A stretch of DNA of 6,954 nucleotides from Candidatus Kuenenia stuttgartensis (GTDB lineage Bacteria > Planctomycetota > Planctomycetia > Isosphaerales > Isosphaeraceae). The DNA is taken from contig CAMBZY010000170.1 of NCBI GenBank assembly GCA_945872325.1, forward strand, positions 1-6,954, read 5' to 3'. The notes under the pieces were generated by a model that saw only the letters and a program-made list of their open reading frames with translations, had not been told where the DNA came from and did no database searches. Numbering within the stretch: position 1 is the stretch's first letter; every line of letters begins with the position of its first letter. The translations under genes were made by a program, and so were the position numbers. Shown piece after piece: positions 1-4,813 of the stretch.

Positions 1-126
1 GGTGAAGCCATCCTTCAAGTGCGGGCCGCCTGGCAGAGCGAGGATGACAGTCTGAGCAATTATCTACAAAACCGCCCAGGACATGCATACTCAAGACCAC
101 CAAAACCGAAATCGCTCGCGGCTTGA
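1..126 (+). CDS. 3' end of an open frame, possibly a transposase C-terminus (partial)
   Basis: Frame 1 is open from the window edge to a TGA at 124-126 and gives 41 residues; the start lies outside the window. The tail begins GEAILQVRAAWQSEDD and ends in a basic, proline-rich stretch (RPGHAYSRPPKPKS). The pattern 'EAILQ-R-A---S-DD' near a C-terminus resembles what I recall of ISKra4-type transposases, whose last helix carries a similar A-I-L-x-(L/V)-R-A motif. That is recollection of a short motif, not a search result. A degenerate remnant or an unrelated gene remains possible. It is followed within 40 bp by the repeat cluster at 164-353, which would fit the edge of a mobile or once-mobile region. 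I see no terminal inverted repeat that would fix an element boundary. Confidence 0.45.
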   Translation, partial: GEAILQVRAAWQSEDDSLSNYLQNRPGHAYSRPPKPKSLAA

Positions 127-163
127 ATCGCAACAGCGTTCCTACACCCGCTATCGCCCTGCG

Positions 164-196
164 TCTAGCCGGTCTTTGCGCTAGCCCCGGTTAATT
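164..196 (+). repeat. 33-bp direct repeat, copy 1
   Basis: Matches the copy at 313-345 in 32 of 33 positions; the single difference is T versus G in the middle. The unit runs CTAGCCG, a 6-nt variable part, then GCGCTAGCCCCGGTTAATT. An inverted, slightly shortened version of the same unit lies at 250-277. The right half of this copy also forms the left arm of the hairpin at 181-219. Confidence 0.85.
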
Positions 197-219
197 ATCT
201 TCCGAGAACCGGCGGCTAG
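181..219. repeat. Repeat hairpin unit 1
   Basis: The left arm CTAGCCCCGGTT (181-192) pairs with AACCGGCGGCTAG (207-219): 12 base pairs with one bulged base around a 14-nt loop. The 36-nt stretch 184-219 matches 228-263 at 31 of 36 positions, including 10 of 14 in the loop, so the two hairpins are tandem copies of one unit spaced 44 bp apart. It lies downstream of the open frame ending at 126 and could also stop transcription, but no T-run follows. Confidence 0.75.
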
Positions 220-227
220 ATTGATAC

Positions 228-263
228 GCCCCGGTTATTTACCTTCTGCGAACCGGGGGCTAG
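228..263. repeat. Repeat hairpin unit 2
   Basis: The left arm GCCCCGGTT (228-236) pairs with AACCGGGGGC (251-260), allowing one bulged G, around a 14-nt loop. It is the second tandem copy of the unit at 184-219. Its right arm runs on into 264-277, and 250-277 together is an inverted copy of the 33-bp repeat (reverse complement reads CTAGCCG-CCGG-GCGCTAGCC-CCCGGTT). Confidence 0.75.
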
Positions 264-278
264 CGCCCGGCGGCTAGG

Positions 279-353
279 TTCAAACCAAGAAACTGATGGC
301 TAACGCCTTTTATCTAGCCGGTCTTGGCGCTAGCCCCGGTTAATTGGTTTGAA
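279..353. repeat. Nested inverted repeat enclosing the third repeat unit
   Basis: TTCAAACCAA (279-288) and TTGGTTTGAA (344-353) are perfect 10-bp inverted repeats. Nested inside, GGCTAACGCC (298-307) pairs with GGCGCTAGCC (326-335) at 9 of 10 positions. The whole could extrude as a two-stem cruciform. The outer arms look unlike the GC-rich core and may mark the edges of one inserted unit. Confidence 0.65.
313..345 (+). repeat. 33-bp direct repeat, copy 2
   Basis: Second copy of the unit at 164-196 with one mismatch, in the same orientation, 149 bp downstream start to start. It sits inside the nested inverted repeat 279-353. Between the two copies the core motif also appears in inverted and truncated forms (207-219, 228-236, 250-277), giving an alternating array rather than a simple tandem one. 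Confidence 0.85.
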
Positions 354-506
354 AACGCGAAGTTATTTTCGGCCTGATCCTTAGAGAGGCTCATGCCGGA
401 TTCCGGGGTGGTCCATAAAAATCTGCTCACCTGTTTATAAGCATTTTTGTAATGATCCAGATGAACTCTTGAACCATCCAGGGTTTCTTTTCAAAACCGT
501 TTTCTC
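354..506. other. Non-coding stretch between repeats and promoter
   Basis: AT-richer than the repeat cluster, with no open frame I would defend. The only structures seen are a short CCGG-ATT-CCGG palindrome near 395-405 and a weak GGTTT/AAACC stem around 482-498. Nothing else is recognisable here. Confidence 0.5.
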
Positions 507-540
507 TTGAATTTCCGCCTGATCAGGTGTTCAATACACC
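507..540 (+). promoter_or_regulatory. Candidate promoter with palindromic operator for the oxidoreductase gene
   Basis: TTGAAT (507-512) and TTCAAT (530-535) each match four of six positions of the -35 and -10 consensus and are separated by exactly 17 bp. The spacer contains the perfect 10-bp palindrome CCTGATCAGG (518-527), a usual place for a repressor operator. A second short stem, GGTGT-TCAAT-ACACC (526-540), overlaps the -10. Transcription would start near 542, leaving about 53 nt of leader before the ATG at 595. It was found by eye only, and promoter consensus in this group is poorly defined. Confidence 0.35.
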
Positions 541-594
541 GACGTTCACCATTTCTCAGATTCAGAAAATAACGCAAGAGAGTTCGCACGACGC

Positions 595-1569
595 ATGTCA
601 TCTCCCGAAACAAAACTGCGGTGGGCTATTCTGGGCTGTGCCCGGATCAGTCGTCGAGGCCTGATTCCTGGTATCCAGCAAAGCCATTCCGGCTCGCTTG
701 ACTTGCTTGCAAGTCGTCGTCTGGAAGCCGCCAACGAGTGGGCAGCAGAGTTCAGTATCCCTCGCACCGTGGGAAGCTACGAAGCTGCAATTGCTGACCC
801 TGCCATTGATTGCGTTTATATCCCATTGGCAAATGAAGAGCATGCTCCTTATGTCAAGATGGCTGCAGACGCTGGTAAGCATATCCTCTGCGAGAAGCCG
901 CTTGCCCTCAACGCGGATGAAGCTCGCGAGATGGTGGATTATTGCCGCAACAAGGGGGTGATCCTCATGGAAGCCTTCATGTGGAGACACCAGCCACGCA
1001 CTTTGGCCGTGCTTGAGGCTGTCAGGTCAGGCAGAATCGGCGACCTGAAACTGGTTCGCTCCAGCTTCTCTTTCTCCATAGACATGACCGACTGGCGGCT
1101 TGACCCAGCCAGAGGCGGTGGTGCCCTTTGGGATGTCGGCTGTTATGGAGTCTCCACCCTGCGACTTTTTGCAGGCGAGGAACCGAATGATATTCTTGCC
1201 AGGGCAAGGTTTAGCGACAGAGGTGTCGATCTCTCCGTGACCGCTTCCATGAAATTCCCGAACGGAGTTCTTGGAGCAATCGACTGTAGCTTCGAGCAAC
1301 CGTTCCGATGCGTTTATGAAATCGTCGGAAGTTCAGGCAGCATCGTGGTTCCAAACGCTTACCTTCCACCGGAAACTCCGATCGCGCAGTTTTATGATAC
1401 GGAAGGTAACCTTGTCGAAGAAGTCACTTATAGTGGCCGAAACCAATATGCCTGCATGGTCGATGCGTTTGCCGAATCCGTATATGCCGGAAAGCTGGTC
1501 GCACCAGCCGAAGATGGCCTGGGGCAGATGATCGCTCTCGACCGCGTTCTGACCTCTTGTAAAGTCTGA
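595..1569 (+). CDS. Gfo/Idh/MocA family NAD(P)-dependent oxidoreductase (dihydrodiol/xylose dehydrogenase-like)
   Basis: A complete 324-residue protein of normal family length. The N-terminal Rossmann fold shows WAILGCARIS (about 10-19) as the dinucleotide-binding loop and CVYIPLANEEHAPY (73-86). The family signature CEKPLALN (99-106) carries Lys101. The segment GVILMEAFMWRHQPR (121-135) is typical of the subgroup holding trans-dihydrodiol dehydrogenases and bacterial D-xylose dehydrogenases. GGGALWDVGCYGVS (174-187) supplies Asp180 and Tyr184, so Lys101 and Tyr184 are the likely catalytic pair by family analogy. There is no signal peptide, so it should act in the cytoplasm, probably oxidising a sugar or polyol; the substrate cannot be read from the sequence. 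The ATG at 595 has a weak AAGAGAG (576-582) 12 nt upstream. Its stop lies 12 bp from the stop of the convergent hydrolase gene. Confidence 0.92.
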   Translation: MSSPETKLRWAILGCARISRRGLIPGIQQSHSGSLDLLASRRLEAANEWAAEFSIPRTVGSYEAAIADPAIDCVYIPLANEEHAPYVKMAADAGKHILCEKPLALNADEAREMVDYCRNKGVILMEAFMWRHQPRTLAVLEAVRSGRIGDLKLVRSSFSFSIDMTDWRLDPARGGGALWDVGCYGVSTLRLFAGEEPNDILARARFSDRGVDLSVTASMKFPNGVLGAIDCSFEQPFRCVYEIVGSSGSIVVPNAYLPPETPIAQFYDTEGNLVEEVTYSGRNQYACMVDAFAESVYAGKLVAPAEDGLGQMIALDRVLTSCKV

Positions 1570-1581
1570 TCAAACAGTTAC

Positions 1582-2727
1582 TTATCGCGGCTGATCGCCT
1601 GCCTTCAAATCGCGGGCGATCGCCGGTTGATTTATGTCGTTCGCGTTCGGGATCGAATCGCCGCCTGAGTTTTTCGGTGCAAGTGCTTGTCGCAAGGGCG
1701 TTTCGAGGAGTTCCGCCACAAGTTTATGGCCTTCGTCGTTCCAATGCCAGAGGTCGCGGGTTCGGTAATAAAATAGGCCGAGACGACCTTCTTCTTCGAC
1801 CATTTTCTGGCCAATCGAGGAAATCAGTGGGATTTTGGCCATCTCACAGGCTTGCTTCAGAGCCATGGTGAGAGGCGGAACGTCTTCATCGTAAAACGCG
1901 ATGACCTGCGTTTTCGGGCCTGCAACCTGCTTCATGCCTTGTAGGATCGAGGCCGTTTTCATGGCCGATTTCGTAAGCAGTTCGTTCATGTTGTCAGGCT
2001 TGCGATGTTCCCCATAATTTCGGGGTTGGCCTGGAAGCCAATTTTCGGATTGATAGACCAGGTTTTCAAACCGGTCTGAGAGGCTGGCGTATGCATAAGA
2101 TAACTTTCTCAGGCCACGATTTCTTGTGGCGAAATGGTTCGTCACAGATCCATCGTCCATCAGATATGGTCGTGGCCCCGGGGTCGATAAAAACGGCATC
2201 GCATCTTCAAGCTCCATCAGATTATTGATCAAATCGTTGCTTGAAAGCTGGATCAGGAGCACGTCGGGACGAATTTCGGGAGCGTATTTTTCAAGAATCA
2301 TCGACTGCTGAAATGTCCCATAGCCTGAGCAGCCAAAGGCCCAGAATTCCGCATCGGGGAGACGATCCGCAAGCAAGGCGTAGTAGGTCTTGGAGTCATC
2401 GATGTCATCTGCCTGGGTGTAACTGTCGCCGATCACAAAAACTCGAGGCTTTTGGGTCGAGAGATCGCCCCATCGCCTGAATCCATGAGAATCCTGAGTC
2501 ATCCGAAAATGGCTGGTCTGGTTCATGGCGTCCAAACTGTCGCCCTCCCGGACCAGTCCCGGACGAGGCAACCAGCCCAGTTTCTGATCAAGTATGCGTC
2601 GAGATTCCGAACTGATCGCATTCGACTGCTTCAGCCTCAGGCTGATCTCAAAGCCCATGACCATCAGGCTGAGCGGAATCGCGGATGCGACCAGTGTAAA
2701 CGCAATTCGTTTTCGTCGAGTGATCAT
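1582..2727 (-). CDS. Membrane-anchored SGNH/GDSL-type hydrolase
   Basis: 381 residues from the ATG at 2727, chosen because a purine-rich AAAAGAG lies 7 nt upstream. A GTG at 2760 would add 11 residues with no ribosome binding site. The N-terminus has a basic patch (RRKR, 4-7) then a hydrophobic helix (about 8-26), so it is probably a signal anchor with the domain outside the cytoplasm. The SGNH blocks are in order: GDSYT (100-104, nucleophile Ser102), GCSGYG (132-137, Gly135), SSND (162-165, Asn164) and DLWHWNDEGH (325-334, Asp325 and His328 in the usual D-x-x-H). A 'D-x-x-G-F-R' element (79-84) precedes block I, as in many membrane-tethered SGNH proteins. The polar tail of about 30 residues looks disordered. 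Family members remove or transfer acyl groups on polysaccharides or lipids; which substrate applies here is unknown. All catalytic residues are present. Confidence 0.85.
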   Translation of the reverse strand: MITRRKRIAFTLVASAIPLSLMVMGFEISLRLKQSNAISSESRRILDQKLGWLPRPGLVREGDSLDAMNQTSHFRMTQDSHGFRRWGDLSTQKPRVFVIGDSYTQADDIDDSKTYYALLADRLPDAEFWAFGCSGYGTFQQSMILEKYAPEIRPDVLLIQLSSNDLINNLMELEDAMPFLSTPGPRPYLMDDGSVTNHFATRNRGLRKLSYAYASLSDRFENLVYQSENWLPGQPRNYGEHRKPDNMNELLTKSAMKTASILQGMKQVAGPKTQVIAFYDEDVPPLTMALKQACEMAKIPLISSIGQKMVEEEGRLGLFYYRTRDLWHWNDEGHKLVAELLETPLRQALAPKNSGGDSIPNANDINQPAIARDLKAGDQPR

Positions 2728-2861
2728 CCGTGATCTCTTTTCCCAAAGTCTTGAATCCACAATCTATCTGTATGTCTAGTTAAGCAAGAATTCATAATTG
2801 GGCAAGGTCAATTTCATTCAAACAGATCAATCGATCCGTGGGGACATGCCTTTAAGGATCA

Positions 2862-2926
2862 AATCATGAAATGCACGTGCGACCCGCAAGAGTCTTGCTC
2901 GATCGCACATGTCATTTCGTGTGATT
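2862..2926. repeat. Long imperfect palindrome / stem-loop in the DUF1080-GDSL gap
   Basis: Four helices stack on one axis: AATCA/TGATT (2862-2866 with 2922-2926), GAAATG/CATTTC (2868-2873 with 2913-2918), GTGCGA/TCGCAC (2877-2882 with 2903-2908) and GCAAG/CTTGC (2886-2890 with 2894-2898), closed by an AGT triloop. That is 22 perfect pairs within 65 nt, broken by small asymmetric internal loops. All pairs are Watson-Crick, so either strand can fold. No T-run follows on either side, so a simple terminator is unlikely. It could be a processed RNA, an mRNA end or a protein-binding palindrome. Confidence 0.6.
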
Positions 2927-2952
2927 GACTGTGAACTACAGCAAAGAGTGAT

Positions 2953-2973
2953 TCCAGAGCCATTTCCTCTGGA
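2953..2973 (-). terminator. Candidate terminator hairpin after the DUF1080 gene
   Basis: TCCAGAG (2953-2959) and CTCTGGA (2967-2973) form a perfect 7-bp stem with a 7-nt loop, starting 7 nt past the stop codon at 2981-2983 on the minus strand. The tract that follows (ATCACTCTTT) is only partly T-rich, so termination may be weak. The position is right for the DUF1080 transcript. Confidence 0.4.
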
Positions 2974-2980
2974 TTCAAAC

Positions 2981-3700
2981 TTATTTCAAAGGCGAAAGAG
3001 TGACGTTCCGGTAAAAGACTTCCGCACCTTCACTTTGGAGCAGAATCCGGCCTTTGGTCAGCGGCGTTTTACCTTCCTTATCAGCACTCAGTCCAGAGGC
3101 TTCAGCCACTAGAACTCCGTTCACGATGTGCTTGACCGTGTCTCCCTTACAGATCACCTCAACCGTGTTCCACTCGCCGTTCGGCTTTTCGGTGTCCTTC
3201 AGCTTCTTGCTGAAAACAGCTTCTCGTTTGCCGTTCACTACAGCGGATGTCCCATCCACCATATAAAAGTCGCCGCAATCGGTCTCTTGAACCTGACATT
3301 CAACGGACTTGGTCCAGACCTTGTCATTCCCGATACAGTGGTAGAGGATACCGCTGTCACGCTTGGCTGTTTCGCGAGGCTTCCAGCGCTTCTCGCCCCA
3401 TTTGAACTCGACCTTGAAGTGGTAGTTCTCATAATCCTTGACCGTAGTCAGACATCCGAACTCCTCACCAGAGATATGGATAACGCCATCTTCGACCTTG
3501 AAAACGCCCTTTGGATCCATCCGTGGGTCAACGCCTTTTTCATTGTGGCGGATGTAAATATTCCACCCATCGAGATTTTTACCATTAAATAGAGGGCTGG
3601 CAGTCTTGTCGTCGGCTTGCAGGCAGGTTGCGTAAATCAGCCCAACGCCGATCAATCCTGCCGCAAGTCTCTTCTTTAGCAATGGATACGAATAGGTCAT
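2981..3700 (-). CDS. Secreted DUF1080 (3-keto-disaccharide hydrolase-like) protein
   Basis: 239 residues from the ATG at 3700, which has a good GGAGAG 8 nt upstream. A longer frame beginning with GTG at 3808 lacks such a site and would bury the signal peptide. Residues 1-29 are a signal sequence: basic KKR (9-11), a hydrophobic core AAGLIGVGLIYA (13-24), and probable cleavage after LQA (27-29). Cys26 is not in a proper lipobox, so I do not call a lipoprotein. The domain opens with PLFNGKNLDGW (36-46), the hallmark of DUF1080, and continues with SGILYH, VECQVQE and the closing LLQSEGAEVFYRNV, giving the concanavalin-like beta-sandwich. The length fits a single-domain member. The family is greatly expanded in planctomycetes and is linked to carbohydrate processing, including 3-keto-glycoside hydrolysis. 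The exact activity here is unknown. Confidence 0.9.
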   Translation of the reverse strand: MTYSYPLLKKRLAAGLIGVGLIYATCLQADDKTASPLFNGKNLDGWNIYIRHNEKGVDPRMDPKGVFKVEDGVIHISGEEFGCLTTVKDYENYHFKVEFKWGEKRWKPRETAKRDSGILYHCIGNDKVWTKSVECQVQETDCGDFYMVDGTSAVVNGKREAVFSKKLKDTEKPNGEWNTVEVICKGDTVKHIVNGVLVAEASGLSADKEGKTPLTKGRILLQSEGAEVFYRNVTLSPLK

Positions 3701-3962
3701 GGCTGGGGCTCTCCAGTAGCAAATGACAGTTTTGGGGATGGTTGTTGATGTTCGCTGGAAGGCATATGACGAATGGATAGGCGTCGATCCGTAAAGGCTT
3801 CGAAGCACACCAGTCGGATTTTAGATTAGCAGAACCGTGAAGACGATTCATCTAAGAAATTTTCAGAGCCTGATCTTCTTCAAAAAAACGTCAGCCCGAG
3901 AAGTCCGAATTCAGATAGGAAACATGGGAAATCCATCCGCAGCGAAAGTCTCAGGATTCTGG
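3701..3962. other. Intergenic region upstream of the DUF1080 gene
   Basis: No convincing gene, and no promoter that stands out on the minus strand. It contains the GGAGAG ribosome binding site of the DUF1080 gene (about 3708-3713) and an isolated A7 run at 3882-3888. On the minus strand that run is a T7 tract downstream of the gene at 3963, but it has no hairpin in front of it. Confidence 0.5.
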
Positions 3963-4376
3963 TCAAGCAGGCTCTTCGTTCTTCAAATTCGAATCGTTGG
4001 TTGACAGGGCAACGTCTCGCCGGAAGGCTGAAATCAATTCCAGCAAAGGGTCGTTGACCGGCAGCAACTCAGTTTGTGACAAAACCCAGTCTTCAGCGGA
4101 ACTCACGGGACTGTAGAGGATTGTGGAGTCGGTTTGGAGTATTCTGTTGACGATTCCGCGATCCACAAGAAACAGAACGGCTGCCACTCGGCGGCTGCAA
4201 TGACTGACGTGCCAGATGGATTTTGGAGAGAAATAACCAATCAGTCGACGTTCAAAAAAGCGCTGGACTTCCAGTATCAAGGATTCCAGATGCTCATCGT
4301 TTTTGTGATGGAGGTATCCCTCCAGTTGGCCCAGCCAGGTCTGGTTCAGAATGGCATCAAAACCTGGATCGTTCAC
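3963..4376 (-). CDS. Small hypothetical protein, unrecognised family
   Basis: 137 residues from the GTG at 4376, preferred because AAAGGA (4385-4390) lies 8 nt upstream. In-frame TTG codons at 4403 and 4439 would give 146 or 158 residues and are less well placed, and there is no in-frame ATG. I do not recognise a family. The protein looks soluble, without signal peptide or membrane helix. The first half (about 6-48) is acidic and helical. Residues 62-90 (RRVAAVLFLVDRGIVNRIL and the following ILYSP) read as a basic helix, a second helix and a beta-turn, which could be a winged-helix-like fold. A helical segment with a Leu/Ile repeat (LLELISAFRRDVAL, 111-124) follows, then a polar tail. A regulatory or adaptor role is possible but is inference. 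That it is a real gene is supported by its ribosome binding site and the candidate promoter at 4479-4508. Confidence 0.65.
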   Translation of the reverse strand: MNDPGFDAILNQTWLGQLEGYLHHKNDEHLESLILEVQRFFERRLIGYFSPKSIWHVSHCSRRVAAVLFLVDRGIVNRILQTDSTILYSPVSSAEDWVLSQTELLPVNDPLLELISAFRRDVALSTNDSNLKNEEPA

Positions 4377-4478
4377 GTCTGGAGTCCTTTCACCGCGAGT
4401 CAATATGCCTGCTCCGCAAATCGCTCTGAGAATGAACAATCCTCTGGATCAAGGACCGTTACTCACCATCTCTATCGG

Positions 4479-4508
4479 ATTCTAGCACCGAAGGCAATAG
4501 CAGGCCAA
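4479..4508 (-). promoter_or_regulatory. Candidate promoter for the small hypothetical gene
   Basis: On the minus strand TTGGCC (4508-4503) and TAGAAT (4484-4479) match four and five of six consensus positions and are 18 bp apart. Transcription would begin near 4472, about 95 nt before the GTG at 4376 and about 33 nt before the alternative TTG at 4439. Confidence 0.4.
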
Positions 4509-4629
4509 ACTTAATGCGGCCGTGTTAACATCGAGAGACTGGGTGGGATGGATCGCTTTCAGCTCTCTTATTTCTTGATCAGGACAAGGGTTAGCGATTG
4601 ACAATTGGTTCTGATAAGACGAGACTCAA

Positions 4630-4669
4630 TGTTCAAGGTGGAGTGGTGAGTATGGGTCTACTTTGAACA
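4630..4669 (+). promoter_or_regulatory. 13-bp RNA hairpin in the MMPL leader region
   Basis: TGTTCAAGGTGGA (4630-4642) pairs with TCTACTTTGAACA (4657-4669) around a 14-nt loop. Eleven pairs are Watson-Crick and two are G-U. On the minus strand the G-U pairs would become A-C mismatches, so the fold favours plus-strand RNA, the MMPL direction. No T-run follows, so it is not an intrinsic terminator as it stands. The perfect TGTTCAA/TTGAACA ends could also serve as a DNA operator. Confidence 0.45.
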
Positions 4670-4740
4670 CGGACAGACGTAGAAAACCAATCGCGACTCT
4701 CAAGACGGGTCCTTGGATCCGCCGATTAAAAAAACGTGAT

Positions 4741-4754
4741 TTGATGTGAATCAA
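4741..4754. promoter_or_regulatory. FNR/CRP-family type binding site upstream of the MMPL gene
   Basis: TTGATGTGAATCAA is an exact match to the FNR/Anr consensus TTGAT-N4-ATCAA. Its centre is about 66 bp before the ATG at 4814. Acting from -41.5, it would place transcription start near 4789, with CTGAAT (4777-4782) as a weak -10. Ten fixed bases are expected by chance about once per megabase, so an occurrence in a 7-kb window is notable but not proof. Regulators of this family with other signals (nitric oxide, cAMP, redox) use closely related sites. Confidence 0.5.
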
Positions 4755-4813
4755 TCTCATCTCGTCGCTGCTCCGGCTGAATTTCTCCGACCACGGCAAC
4801 ATGAGTGCTCCTG

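Larger units (their letters stand above)
4377..4813. other. Divergent intergenic region between the small gene and the MMPL gene
   Basis: This 437-bp gap holds the likely control signals for both flanking genes: a minus-strand promoter candidate (4479-4508), a plus-strand RNA hairpin (4630-4669), an A7 run (4728-4734) and an FNR-type site (4741-4754). TTGACA at 4598-4603 is a perfect -35 hexamer, but the hexamer 17 bp on (GAGACT, 4621-4626) is a poor -10. No open frame here looks like a gene. Confidence 0.6.

Noticed and set aside
164..353. CRISPR array
   Set aside because: The repeats vary in length and orientation, spacers are not uniform, and there are only two full direct copies.
598..990. 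130-codon minus-strand open frame inside the oxidoreductase gene
   Set aside because: It is antisense to a gene with complete family motifs, is Cys/His/Ser-rich with no domain pattern, and is best explained as a shadow of the plus-strand codons.
3128..3592. 154-codon plus-strand open frame across the DUF1080 gene
   Set aside because: The minus strand carries a clear DUF1080 protein with signal peptide and ribosome binding site; the plus-strand translation shows no recognisable motif.
3882..3888. T7 tract on the minus strand downstream of the small hypothetical gene
   Set aside because: There is no stable hairpin directly in front of it, so it does not qualify as an intrinsic terminator.
4134..4514. 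126-codon plus-strand open frame over the small hypothetical gene
   Set aside because: The minus-strand frame has a better ribosome binding site, a candidate promoter and a more protein-like composition; the plus-strand frame has neither.
4598..4626. Perfect TTGACA hexamer as an MMPL promoter
   Set aside because: The hexamer at 17-bp spacing is GAGACT and nearby alternatives are no better; kept only as a remark in the gap description.
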